Of a stretch of 64,000 nucleotides of DNA, positions 33,634 through 43,543 are shown piece after piece. The notes beneath the pieces were generated by a model. It did no database searches, was not told the DNA's origin, and was given only the letters and a program-made list of their open reading frames with translations. This DNA comes from Actinomadura harenae (lineage in GTDB: Bacteria; Actinomycetota; Actinomycetes; Streptosporangiales; Streptosporangiaceae): positions 1 to 64,000 of the forward strand of contig NZ_RFFG01000001.1 of assembly GCF_003696215.1 (NCBI RefSeq). The letters are read 5' to 3'. The translations under genes were made by a program, and so were the position numbers. Position 1 is the stretch's first letter; every line of letters begins with the position of its first letter.

Positions 33634-34994
33634 AGGGCCACCTCCACACGGATCACCGTGCCCCGGCCGGGCGCGGTGTCGATCGACAGTGTGCCCGCGA
33701 TCGAGCACGCCCGGTCCCGCATCGAGACCAGTCCGAGACCGTTCGAGCCTCCGTTCCCGGGCGTGTCGCCTTTTCCCGGGCCGGTTTCCGCGCCGTTCCT
33801 CCCGCCGCCTGACGCGCCGTTCGCGGGCGTGTCGAACGGCGCGATCCCCCTGCCGTCGTCCGCGACCTCCAGGGTGACGGCGTCCGCCCGGGAGACGAGC
33901 CGGACGCGGACGGTGCGGGCCCCGGCGTGTCGCAGCGCGTTGTGGAGGGCCTCCTGCGCGATCCGGAACAGGACGAGTTCGTGCTCCTCGGGCAGGTCGG
34001 GCACGCCCTCGACGTCGCAGGTGACGTGCGCCTCGAAGGCGCGGTCGAGGACCTCGGCGTGCTTACGCAGGGACGCGGCGAGCCCGTCGGCGAGATCGGC
34101 CGGACGCAGCTCGAAGATGACGGCGCGGAGCTCGGCGAGCGCGTCGGCGGCGAGCCTCTCGACCTGGTCGAGCTCCTGGACGGCGCGCGCCGGGTCCCGC
34201 TCGGCCAGCGCGGACGCGGCGCGTGCGGTGAGTCTCAGTGAGAACAGCTTCTGGGCGACGGCGTCGTGCAGCTCACGCGCGAGCCGCGTGCGCTCGGCGA
34301 CGACGGTCAGCTCGCGGTTCGCCTCGTAGAGCCGCGCGTTGGTGATCGCGATCGCGGCGTGCGCGGCGAACAGCGTCAGCAGCTCCTCGTCGCGCTCGCA
34401 GAACCCGGGCTCCGCATCGGGCTCCGGACGGCCCGCCGCGGACGACGGCGGGTTGCGGCGGTTGGCGAGGAAGATGATGCCGAGGACCTCGTCGCCGTCC
34501 CGGATCGGGACGCCGAGGAAGTCCTTCAGGACGGGATGCGCGGCGGGCCAGCCCTCGAACTCCGGGTCGAGCCGGATGTCGGCGAGCCGCTTCGGCTCGT
34601 TGTCGCGGAGCATCGCGGCGAGCATGCCGTGCTGCCGGGGCATCGGGCCGATCCGCTCCCACTGGGCGGAGGTGATGCCCTCGACGACGAACTCGGCGAA
34701 CGAGCCCTGGTCGTCGGGGACGCCGAGCGCGGCGTAGCGGGCGTCCAGCAGCCGCGCCGCGGCCCGGACGATCACCTGGAGCACCTCGCGGACCGACAGG
34801 TGCCGGGTGACGGCGAGCACGGCGGAGCTCACGGCGTGCAGCGCGGCCTCCTCGCCCGCGCCCTCACCCACGCGCGCGGACCCGCCCGCGCGCACGGACT
34901 CACTCGCGCGCGCGTTTCCGCAGTCCACCTCGGATGCGCTCATTCCGGTCCCGTCCGGCCCTTCACCGTCGTCGGTGGACGCCTGTGCGCCCAC
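33630..34994 (-). CDS. Soluble GAF-domain sensor histidine kinase (DevS-like class)
   Basis: A 454-residue cytoplasmic kinase. Residues 50-225 form a GAF domain (LLDARYAALGVPDDQG, FLGVPIRDGDEVLGIIFLAN), with a linker AAIAITNARLYEANREL. Phosphoacceptor His243 lies in ARELHDAVAQKLFS; then FRIAQEALHNALRHA (N box) and the G box NGLGLVSMRDRA, interrupted by a Gly/Asn-rich insertion. No transmembrane helix is present, so it senses an internal signal such as redox state, gas or a small molecule. The GTG at 34994 lacks a binding site; an ATG at 34943 could be used. Confidence 0.9.
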   Translation of the reverse strand: MGAQASTDDGEGPDGTGMSASEVDCGNARASESVRAGGSARVGEGAGEEAALHAVSSAVLAVTRHLSVREVLQVIVRAAARLLDARYAALGVPDDQGSFAEFVVEGITSAQWERIGPMPRQHGMLAAMLRDNEPKRLADIRLDPEFEGWPAAHPVLKDFLGVPIRDGDEVLGIIFLANRRNPPSSAAGRPEPDAEPGFCERDEELLTLFAAHAAIAITNARLYEANRELTVVAERTRLARELHDAVAQKLFSLRLTARAASALAERDPARAVQELDQVERLAADALAELRAVIFELRPADLADGLAASLRKHAEVLDRAFEAHVTCDVEGVPDLPEEHELVLFRIAQEALHNALRHAGARTVRVRLVSRADAVTLEVADDGRGIAPFDTPANGASGGGRNGAETGPGKGDTPGNGGSNGLGLVSMRDRACSIAGTLSIDTAPGRGTVIRVEVAL

Positions 34995-35170
34995 TTGTGA
35001 AGACCGTACTCGTTGGACGGCATACGGCGAATCAGCCCTTGGACCGGGCTCCGCCGCGCGCCCGTCATCCGCCCGGACGAGCCCCGTTTCCCACCCCTCC
35101 CTCTTCAGCGGTATGCGCCCTGTTCGCTATGATTCGCCGATTTTTGTGATCATCAGGATCGGGGTTCCTT

Positions 35171-36367
35171 TTGCGCCTTTCCCTCCGGCCGGTGACCGCG
35201 GTCACCGCCGTCGCCGCGACCGCCCTCACGGTCGTCCCCTCCCCCGCCCACGCGTCCGAACCCCAGGCCGCCGCCTCGGGCACCTGGCGCGTCTCCCTGC
35301 GCACGTCCGCCGGAACAGGGGCGGCCCCGGTGGTCGCCACCGGCAAGAAGACCGCCTGGACGTTCGTCGCGAATGAGCCAGGCAACAAGGTCCGCGCCTT
35401 CCACCTGTCCGGTGGGAAGTGGCGCTCCTACGCGCTGCCGCGCACGGCGAACGGCCCGGTCATCGAGGCGGCCGCCTCGTCCGACCGCAATGTCTGGGCC
35501 GCGACGCTTGGCCTGCCCATGACCATGGCGTCCGCGGACCGGCTCCGCACCGGGCGCCCTGATCTGAGCGCGGCCGCGGCCTCGGGCAAGGCCGGCCCGG
35601 CTCGCATCCTGCGTTGGAACGGGCACGCCTGGACGACCATGAAGTCGCTCCCGGCCACCTTGGTGACGGCCATCGCCGTAGCGGGCCCACACGACGTCCG
35701 GGTCTTCGGCACGCTGCCGGCCAAGATGGACGCCAGGCCCGTCGTGTGGCGCTACAACGGCAAGACCTGGAAGCGGACGACCCCCAAGACCATGGTCACC
35801 AGCGTGGCCGTCCGGTCGTCCCGGGACATCTGGGCAGCGGGCTTCGACAACTCGGGGAACGGCCACGAACGCGTCCTGCACTTCGACGGACGATCCTGGA
35901 AGAACGAACGCCTCCCCCTTCCGAGCGGTGGCGTGTTCTTCTCCGGCATCGCCGCCGACCGCGACCGCGTCTGGGTGACCGGCGACGACGCCGAAGGCCC
36001 GAACGGCCGGGCCTACGCCTTCGTCCGCGACCGGCGCGGCTGGCACCGGGAGCGGATTCCCGGCGCGTCCCACCTGGGACCGGTGTCCCGTCCCTTCCTG
36101 ACCGACCGGGGCGAGGTCATGTTCATGACCATGCCGGTCGGTGACGAGGTCCCGCCCGCCTACCGCGAGCGCATGATCATGTTCCACCGCAAGAACACCG
36201 GCAAGTGGCACGTGGACGTCGTCCCGGAGAAGCTGGCCGGACGCGGCTTCGCCGCCTGGGAAGACGTCGCTCCGCTGCGCGGGACCGGCACGGTCCTGGT
36301 CGGCGGTTCCCTCGACGACTCCCCCACTTCGGACGCCGCCGTGGCGGTGTACCGGCCGGATCGGTGA
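35171..36367 (+). CDS. Secreted beta-propeller-like protein
   Basis: A 398-residue exported protein. A signal peptide runs to about residue 28 (LTVVPSPAHAS). The mature part repeats a pattern of W-x-Y/N-G-K-T/S-W and VRSSRDIWAAG-type turns, with six or so weak blocks typical of beta-propellers or YCF48/sialidase-like folds. No catalytic motif is evident. The TTG start follows GGGG and is used because the signal peptide begins there. It is monocistronic. The preceding 70 bp is AT-richer and may hold the promoter. Confidence 0.75.
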   Translation: MRLSLRPVTAVTAVAATALTVVPSPAHASEPQAAASGTWRVSLRTSAGTGAAPVVATGKKTAWTFVANEPGNKVRAFHLSGGKWRSYALPRTANGPVIEAAASSDRNVWAATLGLPMTMASADRLRTGRPDLSAAAASGKAGPARILRWNGHAWTTMKSLPATLVTAIAVAGPHDVRVFGTLPAKMDARPVVWRYNGKTWKRTTPKTMVTSVAVRSSRDIWAAGFDNSGNGHERVLHFDGRSWKNERLPLPSGGVFFSGIAADRDRVWVTGDDAEGPNGRAYAFVRDRRGWHRERIPGASHLGPVSRPFLTDRGEVMFMTMPVGDEVPPAYRERMIMFHRKNTGKWHVDVVPEKLAGRGFAAWEDVAPLRGTGTVLVGGSLDDSPTSDAAVAVYRPDR

Positions 36368-36457
36368 GGCTGACCGGAAGCCCTAGGACCATGGGCTGAG
36401 GGGTGGGCGCCCGCGTGGCCGATGTGGTGCGCGGGCGTGCGCCGTAGCGTCGTCGGC

Positions 36458-37162
36458 ATGACGAAGACCGCTGTGATCACCGGGGCGTCCAAGGGGCTGG
36501 GACGGGCCCTCGCCGTCGAACTCGCCCGCGACGGCTGGACGGTCGTCGTCGACGCCCGGTCGACGGAGGCGCTGGCCGAGGCCGCCGCCGGGATCGGGCC
36601 GAACGCGGTCCCCGTCCCCGGTGACGTGACCGACCCCGCGCACCGGGACGACCTGGTCCGCGCCGTGGACGCGGCGGGCGGGATCGACCTGCTGGTGAAC
36701 AACGCGGGCACGCTCGGCACGACGCCGCTGCCGCGCCTCGCCGACCAGCCTCTGGACGATCTGGAGGCCGCGTTCCGCACCAACGTCGCCGCGCCGCTGG
36801 CGCTCGTCCAGGCGTTCCTGCCGGGGCTGCGCGAACGGCGCGGGGCGATCCTCAACATCTCGTCGGACGCGGCGGTGGAGCCCTACCGGACCTGGGGCGG
36901 TTACGGCTCCACGAAGGCCGCGCTGGAGCAGTTGTCGCACGTCCTGGCGGCCGAGGAGCCCGACGTCGCGGTCTGGTGGGTCGAGCCGGGCGAGATGCGC
37001 ACCGACATGCTGCGCGACTCGGGCGAGGACGCGGACGCCGCGCCCCCGCCGGAGGAGGCCGCGGCCGCGCTCCACACCCTGATCACCGAGCGCCGTCCCA
37101 GCGGCCGCCAGCGCGTCGCCGACCTCGCGAGCCCGACCATTTCGGAAGGCACCGCACAATGA
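36458..37162 (+). CDS. Short-chain dehydrogenase/reductase
   Basis: A 234-residue NAD(P)-dependent SDR. TGASKGLGRALA binds the cofactor, NNAGTLG stabilises the Rossmann core, and the catalytic set is Ser in LNISSDAA, Tyr and Lys in YGSTKAALEQ. The substrate is not predictable. The ATG at 36458 starts directly before the first beta strand. The stop overlaps the ATG of the MFS gene by ATGA, so the two are translationally coupled and probably act in one pathway, perhaps modifying and exporting a compound. Confidence 0.9.
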   Translation: MTKTAVITGASKGLGRALAVELARDGWTVVVDARSTEALAEAAAGIGPNAVPVPGDVTDPAHRDDLVRAVDAAGGIDLLVNNAGTLGTTPLPRLADQPLDDLEAAFRTNVAAPLALVQAFLPGLRERRGAILNISSDAAVEPYRTWGGYGSTKAALEQLSHVLAAEEPDVAVWWVEPGEMRTDMLRDSGEDADAAPPPEEAAAALHTLITERRPSGRQRVADLASPTISEGTAQ

Positions 37163-38619
37163 CGACTGTGCTGGATCCCGAAACCCCCTCCGAGCCGTCC
37201 GACGGCCCCCTTGTCGATTCCGTCCCCGAATCCGTTGCGGACCCGTCGCCTGACGGCCTCGCCGCCGAGGAGCCGGTGGGCGGCGTCTGGAGCGGGCGCC
37301 TGCTGGTGCCCACGCTCGGCATCGTGCTGACCGTGACGCTGCTGGCGTTCGAGGCGATGGCCGTCGGGACGGTCATGCCGGTGACGGCGCGCGATCTGGA
37401 CGGCCTGTCGCTGTACGGCTGGGGGTTCAGCGCGACGCTGATCGCGAGCCTGCTGACCACGGTGCTCGCGGGCGGCTGGGTGGACCGGTCCGGTCCGGGA
37501 CGGCCGCTGCTGACCGGGCTCGGGCTGTTCGTCGCCGGCCTCGCGGCGGCCGGGGCCGCGCCCACCATGTGGATCTTCATCGGGGCGCGGATGTTCCAGG
37601 GCCTCGGCACCGGTGTCGCGATGGTCGCGGTGTACGTGCTGATCGCCCGCGTCTACCCCGAGGCGCTGCGGCCGCGCGTGTTCGCCGCGCTGTCGGCGGC
37701 GTGGGTGCTGCCGTCGCTGATCGGCCCGGCGATCGGCGGGCTGGTCGCGCAGCACGCGGGCTGGCGCTGGGTGTTCCTCGGGCTGATCCCGCTGGTCGTC
37801 CCGGCGGCGGCGATGCTGGTCCCGGCGCTGCGGGACGTCCGGCCGAGCGAGCGGGAGGCCCAGCGGCCGGCGCAGCGGACCACGGCCGTCCGGTATGTGG
37901 CGGCGGTCGCCGTCGCGGGCGGCGCGGGGGTGCTCCTGTACGGCTTCCAGCATCCCGGGGTCGTCATGGCGATCGGCGTGGCGATCGGACTGGCGGGACT
38001 GGGTTTCGGTCTGCCGAAAATGCTTCCCGCCGGGACGCTGCGGTTCCGCCGCGGCCTGCCGAGCGCCGTCCTGGTCCGCGGGCTGCTGGCCGGCGCGTTC
38101 TTCGGGATGGACGTGTTCATCCCCCTCGCGCTGACGAGCCTGCACAAGTTCAGCCCCTCCGAGGCGGGCGTCGTGCTGACCCTCGGCGCGCTCGGCTGGT
38201 CGGGGGCGTCGCAGATCCAGGGCCGGTCCGAGCGGTCGCGGCAGTTCTTCGTCCGGCTCGGCTCGGTGCTGGTCACGGCCGGGATCGTGGCCGCCGCGGT
38301 CGCCGTCCAGTTCAACGGCTGGGCCGCCGCGCCCGCCTGGATGGTGGGCGGCGCGGGCATGGGCTTCGCGATCGGCAGCCTCAGCGTCCTGGTGCTCAAC
38401 GAGTCGCCCGAGGAGGAGCAGGGCGTCAACTCGGCCGCGCTCCAGATCACCGACAACCTCGGGTCCTCGCTGTTCGTGGGCGCGGCGAGCGCCGTGGTCG
38501 CGGCCGTCGGCACCGACCACCTCGGGAGCGGCCTCGCGATCTCGGGCGTCCTGCTGAGCGCCCTCGCCGTCGTCGGCATCCTCGCCTCCCTGCGGCTCAC
38601 CCCGCGTCACGCCACCTGA
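37159..38619 (+). CDS. MFS transporter (drug:H+ antiporter type)
   Basis: A 486-residue permease. An acidic, Pro/Ser-rich N-terminus of about 40 residues precedes about 12-14 helices. Recognisable are TVMPVTARDL in helix 1, GGWVDRSGPGRPLLTG (motif A-like), and RMFQGLGTGVAMVAVYVLIA with GPAIGGLV (motif C-like). GGAAGG lies 9 bp before the ATG. It overlaps and follows the SDR gene. The substrate is unknown. The C-terminal helix ends in a short Arg/His tail. Confidence 0.9.
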   Translation: MTTVLDPETPSEPSDGPLVDSVPESVADPSPDGLAAEEPVGGVWSGRLLVPTLGIVLTVTLLAFEAMAVGTVMPVTARDLDGLSLYGWGFSATLIASLLTTVLAGGWVDRSGPGRPLLTGLGLFVAGLAAAGAAPTMWIFIGARMFQGLGTGVAMVAVYVLIARVYPEALRPRVFAALSAAWVLPSLIGPAIGGLVAQHAGWRWVFLGLIPLVVPAAAMLVPALRDVRPSEREAQRPAQRTTAVRYVAAVAVAGGAGVLLYGFQHPGVVMAIGVAIGLAGLGFGLPKMLPAGTLRFRRGLPSAVLVRGLLAGAFFGMDVFIPLALTSLHKFSPSEAGVVLTLGALGWSGASQIQGRSERSRQFFVRLGSVLVTAGIVAAAVAVQFNGWAAAPAWMVGGAGMGFAIGSLSVLVLNESPEEEQGVNSAALQITDNLGSSLFVGAASAVVAAVGTDHLGSGLAISGVLLSALAVVGILASLRLTPRHAT

Positions 38620-38699
38620 CGGAGGCGCGGCGGCCCGACCCCGGACGCCCCCTTCCCTCTCCTGATCCCCGGCAGCGGGGGCCGACCCTGGAGTTCGTC

Positions 38700-39728
38700 A
38701 TGTCCGAAACCCTGGATTTCGTTCTGCCGGCCGACCTGGAAGCCCACGAGCCGCCCGAGGCGCGCGGCCGGACCCGCGACGGCGTCCGGCTGCTCGTGGG
38801 ACGGGGCGCGACCGGCGAGGTGACCCACCACGCGTTCCGCGACCTGCCCGCCCTCCTGCGTCCCGGGGACCTGCTGGTGGTCAACACGTCCGCGACGCTG
38901 CCCGCCGCCGTCCGGCTGGACCGGCTCGCCGTGCACTTCTCCACCCCCGTCCCCGACCTGGACGGCACCGTGGACGACCGGGACTGGCTCGTCGAGCTGC
39001 GGCGGCGGTCCGGCATGGGCAGCCTGCCCTACGAGGGAGGCAGTCCGGGCGAGTGGATCCCGATGCCGGACGGCGCGACGCTGGCCCTCGTCCGGCGGCA
39101 CACCGGACGGCTGTGGCTCGCCCGGCTGAGCGTCCCCGTCGTCCCCTACCTGCGGCGGAACGGCGTTCCGATCAGGTACGGGTACGTCCGGCAGGACTGG
39201 CCCGCGGGCGCCTACCAGACGGCGTTCGCGTTCGACCGGAGCGACGGCGGGGCCGAGATGCCGAGCGCGGCCCGCCCCTTCACGCCCGAGCTGGTGACGG
39301 GGCTCGTCGCGCGGGGCGTGTTGGTCGCGCCGCTCTCCCTGCACACCGGCGTCGCGTCCCCCGAGGCGCACGAGCCGCCGTACGCCGAGCGCTACCGCGT
39401 CCCGGCGCCGACCTGGGAGCTCGTCGGGCACATCCGCGATCACGGCGGACGGGTGATCGCCGTCGGCACCACGGTGGTCCGCGCCCTGGAGACGGTCGCC
39501 GCGGGCGGGCCCCTGTCCGGCTGGACCGAGCACGTCGTCACGCCCGAGCGCGGCGTCCGGGCCGTGGACGGCCTGCTCACCGGCCTGCACGAGCCCAAGT
39601 CGTCCCATCTGATGATGTTGTCGGCCATCACCGGACGCCCGCTGCTGTCGGCCCTCTATGCCGCGGCCCTCGACGAGCGCTACCTTTGGCACGAATTCGG
39701 GGACCTCAACCTCCTGCTGCCTGACTAG
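38700..39728 (+). CDS. QueA-like S-adenosylmethionine:tRNA ribosyltransferase-isomerase family protein
   Basis: A 342-residue protein of the QueA family: LRPGDLLVVNTSATLPAAV near the start, LHTGVASPE (family TLHVGxGTF position), TTVVRALE, and the end SSHLMMLSAITGRPLL...YLWHEFGDLNLLLP. Genuine QueA makes epoxyqueuosine in tRNA. Here several usual QueA motifs are altered (HTGVAS rather than HVGAGTF), and no tgt, queG or other queuosine gene is visible, so it may act on another substrate. It is preceded by the MFS gene at 80 bp. Confidence 0.8.
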   Translation: MSETLDFVLPADLEAHEPPEARGRTRDGVRLLVGRGATGEVTHHAFRDLPALLRPGDLLVVNTSATLPAAVRLDRLAVHFSTPVPDLDGTVDDRDWLVELRRRSGMGSLPYEGGSPGEWIPMPDGATLALVRRHTGRLWLARLSVPVVPYLRRNGVPIRYGYVRQDWPAGAYQTAFAFDRSDGGAEMPSAARPFTPELVTGLVARGVLVAPLSLHTGVASPEAHEPPYAERYRVPAPTWELVGHIRDHGGRVIAVGTTVVRALETVAAGGPLSGWTEHVVTPERGVRAVDGLLTGLHEPKSSHLMMLSAITGRPLLSALYAAALDERYLWHEFGDLNLLLPD

Positions 39729-39824
39729 CCCGTGAACCCCCGGCAGGACGGGCTGAACGCTCGGCGTCCGCATGGTGGACGTCACAGACGGGCGCCCAGT
39801 ACGGCCGGTACCGTGGTGAACAGC

Positions 39825-41030
39825 ATGGACGGGACAGGACAGCGCACGCTCCTCATCACGCTCACCGGCCGCGACCGCCCCGGGGTCACGTCGCGGCTCT
39901 TCGCCACTCTCGCCGGGTTCCCGGTGACCGTCGCCGACGTGGAACAGGTCGTGATCCGCGGCCGCCTCGTCCTCGGCGTCCTGGTCTCCTACGCCGACGG
40001 GGCCGACATCGGACGGGTCTGGTCGGCCGCCGAGCGCGTCGCGACGGACCTCGACATGGAGGTCGAGCTGTCCACCGGGCGCGACCGGGCGGTTCCCCGG
40101 CGCCGCGGAAGGCTGCACGTGACGGTGCTCGGCGCGCCGCTGCTGCCCGCCGCGATGGCCGGGATCGCCGGGCGAATCGCCGCGAACGGCGCCAACATCG
40201 ACCGCATCGAGCGGCTCGCCGGATACCCCGTGACCTGCATCGAGATGGACGTCTCGGGCGCCGACAAGATCACCCTGCGCGCCGCGCTCGCCCAGGAGGC
40301 GGCCGAGCGGCAGGTCGACGTGGCCGTCCAGCCGGGCGGGCTCCAGCGCCGGGCCAAGCGGCTGATCGTCATGGACGTGGACTCGACCCTCATCCAGGGC
40401 GAGGTCATCGAGCTGCTCGCCGAGGAGGCGGGCTGCCTGGACGAGGTCGCCAAGGTCACCGAGGCCGCGATGCGCGGCGAGCTGGACTTCGAGGGGTCGC
40501 TGCGGGAGCGGGTCGCGCTGCTCGCCGGGCTGGACGCCTCGGCCCTGGAGATCGTCCGGAAGAAGATCGAACTGGCCGCCGGGGCGCGCACGATGGTCCG
40601 CACGCTGAAGCGGCTGGACTACAAGTTCGCGATCGTCTCCGGCGGATTCACGCAGGTCACCGACGCCCTGGTGGACGATCTCGGGATCGACTACTCGGAC
40701 GCCAACACCCTGGAGGTCGTGGACGGCCGGCTCACCGGACGCGTCGTCGGGCCGGTGATCGACCGGGCGGGCAAGGCCGCCGCGCTGGAGCGGTTCGCGC
40801 GCGAGGCCGGGATCCCGGTCAGCCAGACGGTCGCGATCGGCGACGGCGCGAACGACCTGGACATGCTCCAGGCCGCCGGGCTCGGCATCGCCTACAACGC
40901 CAAGCCGGTGGTCCGGCAGGCCGCCGACACCGCCGTGAACGTCCCGTACCTCGACACGATCCTGTTCCTGCTCGGCATCAGCCGCGAGGACGTCGAGGCG
41001 GCCGACGCCGCCGACCCGAACGTCGACTGA
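39825..41030 (+). CDS. serB: Phosphoserine phosphatase with N-terminal ACT domains
   Basis: Last step of serine biosynthesis. The 401-residue protein has two ACT-like regulatory domains (LITLTGRDRPGVTSRLFATL; then RLHVTVLG and ANIDRIERLAGYP), then a HAD phosphatase: VMDVDSTLIQGE with both catalytic Asp, IVSGGFTQ, a Lys in AGKAAALE, and AIGDGANDLDML. ACT domains in actinobacterial SerB usually bind serine. The ATG at 39825 is chosen; GTGs at 39813 and 39816 are alternatives. The gene stands between the QueA-like and FUSC genes. Confidence 0.95.
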   Translation: MDGTGQRTLLITLTGRDRPGVTSRLFATLAGFPVTVADVEQVVIRGRLVLGVLVSYADGADIGRVWSAAERVATDLDMEVELSTGRDRAVPRRRGRLHVTVLGAPLLPAAMAGIAGRIAANGANIDRIERLAGYPVTCIEMDVSGADKITLRAALAQEAAERQVDVAVQPGGLQRRAKRLIVMDVDSTLIQGEVIELLAEEAGCLDEVAKVTEAAMRGELDFEGSLRERVALLAGLDASALEIVRKKIELAAGARTMVRTLKRLDYKFAIVSGGFTQVTDALVDDLGIDYSDANTLEVVDGRLTGRVVGPVIDRAGKAAALERFAREAGIPVSQTVAIGDGANDLDMLQAAGLGIAYNAKPVVRQAADTAVNVPYLDTILFLLGISREDVEAADAADPNVD

Positions 41031-41130
41031 TCCGCGGGTAGGGGCGCCGGCCCCGGCCGGCCGTCCCTCCCGTCCCGCCGCGGGCTGGTGATCACCCAGG
41101 TCGGACGGGGTATACCTCCCTCCGTCCGTC

Positions 41131-43515
41131 GTGGGTTGGGGGGAGCGGGTGCCGGGTCTGAAGCGCGTCCGGCAGGCGTACGCCTCGATCGGCTCGTTCG
41201 GCAGCGAGGCGACGCCCTTCTACGGCCTGTCCGCCGCGCTCGCGGTGACCGCGCCGCTGATCATCGGGGTGCTGACCGAACGCGCGGCGACGGGCGCGAT
41301 GATCGCCCTGGGCGCGTACCTGGTGGCGCAGCGCGAGCCCGAGGGGCCGTACGGGGCCCAGGCCCGCGACCTCGGCAGCGCGGTCGTGCTGGTCGCGGTC
41401 GGCTCGGCCCTCGGCGGGCTGCTCAGCGGGCACGTCTGGCTGTCGGTCGTGGTCGTCCCGCCCGTGGTGGCGCTCGGGTCGGCGGTGAGCTGGATCGGGT
41501 CGACGGCGGGCCTGGCGGTGCTGCTGGCCGCGGTCCGGCCGCGCGCCGACGACGTCGTGTACGTCGGGTTCCTGGAACTGCTCGGCGGCCTGCTGTTCTG
41601 CCTGATCGTCCTCGCGCCCTGGCCCGCGCGGCGGCTGCGCCCGCTGCGGGAGGCCATCGCGGACGCCGCGGACCAGGTGGCCGGGGCGCTCGACGCGGTC
41701 GCCCAGGAGATCGGCACCCCCGACGCCGCCGCCCTGGACGCCGTCGAGATCACCAACCCGGACCTCGCCGCCGTCGTCCACAACGTCGCCTGGGACGAGC
41801 AGCGCCGCGCCGCCTCCGAGGCGCTGACCGAGGCCCGCGGCACCTACGCCCTGTACCGGACGGGCCACCACCGGGACGAGCCGACGCGTCCGGAACGGCT
41901 GCTGGACGCCCTGTCCCGCATCCTGCACGAGACCGTCGCGCTGCGCGCCCTCGTCGAGGCCGAGCGGGGCCGTCCGCCGGACCGCAACCGCGAGTGGGAG
42001 CTGGAGGCGCACGTCGCGATCTCCGCGCTCGCGGCCCGGCTGCGGCTGCTGTCGGGCGCGGTCCGCACCGCCGGGGCGTCCCCGCTGGGCGCGCCGCTCG
42101 GCGACCTGGACTCGGCGGCGATCCGGCGGCTGGCCCGGCAGAGCGACCGGATCCGCCGCGCCGGGATGACCGGCGAGGAGGACCTGGTCGCGGTCGCGCT
42201 GATCGACCAGATCCTGCGCTCCACCGACCGGATCGCGGGCGGCGTGGACTCCGCGCGGCGGCTGGTCAAGGCCGGGCTGCGGCTCGGGTTCGGCCCGCCG
42301 CAGCTCCCGACGCCCGACCCGGTGTCGCTCTGGGACCGGATCAGCCGGGCCGTCCGCACCCGGTCGCCGGCGTTCCGGCAGGTCTCCCGGGTCTCCGTCA
42401 CCGCGTTCGCGGCCATGTCGATCTCGGCCGCGCTGAAGCTGGAGCACGGGCAGTGGATGGTGATCACCGCCATGCTCAGCCTGCGCGGCACCTACGGCGA
42501 GACCATCGACCGGGTCATCGAGCGCGTGATCGGCACCGGGGTCGGGTCGGCGATCGCGGCGCTGCTGCTCACGCTCGCCCCCGACCAGATCTCCACGGCG
42601 GTGATCGTGTTCGTGTTCGCGCTGATCGCGTTCACGGTGCGGCAGATCACCATCACCTACTGGTTCCTGTTCGGCACGCCGCTCGGTCTGATGCTGCTGG
42701 ACTTCTCCACGCCGTCCAACTGGGTGGCGGCCGGGGAGCGGATCGCGCTCACCCTGTTCGGCGGGGTGCTGACCGTCCTCGCCGTCCGGCTGCTGTGGCC
42801 GATGGGGCACGCCGAGCGGCTGCCCCGCCAGCTCCGCGAACTGCTCCGCACGCACGCCGACCTGGTCCGGGCGACGGCCGAGGTGGTCGTCGGGGAGCGC
42901 GAGCAGCTACCGCACGACAAGATCGTCACCGCCGAGCGGAGCGCCGAGGAGGTGTCCGAGACGCGCACCCGGCTCGGCCGTGAGCGGGTCCCGGACGAGC
43001 GGCGGATCCGCGAGCTGCGCGCCGCGATCGCCGCCGCGCACCGGATCCGCGACCATCTGATCGCGATCGGCCGGATGACCCGGGAGCAGGAGGTCGACGC
43101 CGGGCCCGTCCCGGAGATCCTGGACCGGATCGCCGACCTGATGGAGGAGTCGGCCGCGATGATGGCCGACCCGGCCCCCGATCCCGCGGCGGCCGAGGGG
43201 CCGTCCACCGAGGAGCGGCTGGACGAGGAGTTCGCCGACCTCGACGACCATCTGGCCGCGATCGCCCGCCGCCGCCGCGAGGAGGTCAAGGGGGGCGTCG
43301 GGCCGGACGATTTCACGCCGCTGCGGCACACCCTGCTCGAGGTCTCCGGCACCCGCTACGCGCTGCGGTCCCTGCGCCGGGACACCGACGCCCTCGTCGA
43401 CAGCACCCTCGGCGCCGTCGTGCCGAGCGCGGCCGAGCCGAGCGGGCCGAGCGGACCGGAGCCGTCCCCGGCCGCCGGGCCCAAGCCGGACGACCGGCTC
43501 CAGGAGACCGGCTGA
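41131..43515 (+). CDS. FUSC-family membrane protein (aromatic-acid exporter-like)
   Basis: A 794-residue membrane protein. Two clusters of about five or six helices (residues 25-170 and 420-565) enclose a long charged, coiled cytoplasmic domain; a second cytoplasmic domain forms the C-terminus. The second cluster contains MSISAALKLEHGQWMVITAMLSLRGTYG, the FUSC/YccS signature. Members export fusaric acid, aromatic acids or polyamines. No AaeA-type partner is present. The GTG at 41131 has no binding site but follows a TATACC -10; a GTG at 41149 has GGGGGAG close upstream. Confidence 0.85.
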   Translation: MGWGERVPGLKRVRQAYASIGSFGSEATPFYGLSAALAVTAPLIIGVLTERAATGAMIALGAYLVAQREPEGPYGAQARDLGSAVVLVAVGSALGGLLSGHVWLSVVVVPPVVALGSAVSWIGSTAGLAVLLAAVRPRADDVVYVGFLELLGGLLFCLIVLAPWPARRLRPLREAIADAADQVAGALDAVAQEIGTPDAAALDAVEITNPDLAAVVHNVAWDEQRRAASEALTEARGTYALYRTGHHRDEPTRPERLLDALSRILHETVALRALVEAERGRPPDRNREWELEAHVAISALAARLRLLSGAVRTAGASPLGAPLGDLDSAAIRRLARQSDRIRRAGMTGEEDLVAVALIDQILRSTDRIAGGVDSARRLVKAGLRLGFGPPQLPTPDPVSLWDRISRAVRTRSPAFRQVSRVSVTAFAAMSISAALKLEHGQWMVITAMLSLRGTYGETIDRVIERVIGTGVGSAIAALLLTLAPDQISTAVIVFVFALIAFTVRQITITYWFLFGTPLGLMLLDFSTPSNWVAAGERIALTLFGGVLTVLAVRLLWPMGHAERLPRQLRELLRTHADLVRATAEVVVGEREQLPHDKIVTAERSAEEVSETRTRLGRERVPDERRIRELRAAIAAAHRIRDHLIAIGRMTREQEVDAGPVPEILDRIADLMEESAAMMADPAPDPAAAEGPSTEERLDEEFADLDDHLAAIARRRREEVKGGVGPDDFTPLRHTLLEVSGTRYALRSLRRDTDALVDSTLGAVVPSAAEPSGPSGPEPSPAAGPKPDDRLQETG

Positions 43516-43543
43516 GCGGGCTCGGCCGGTCTCGGGGCGGGGG

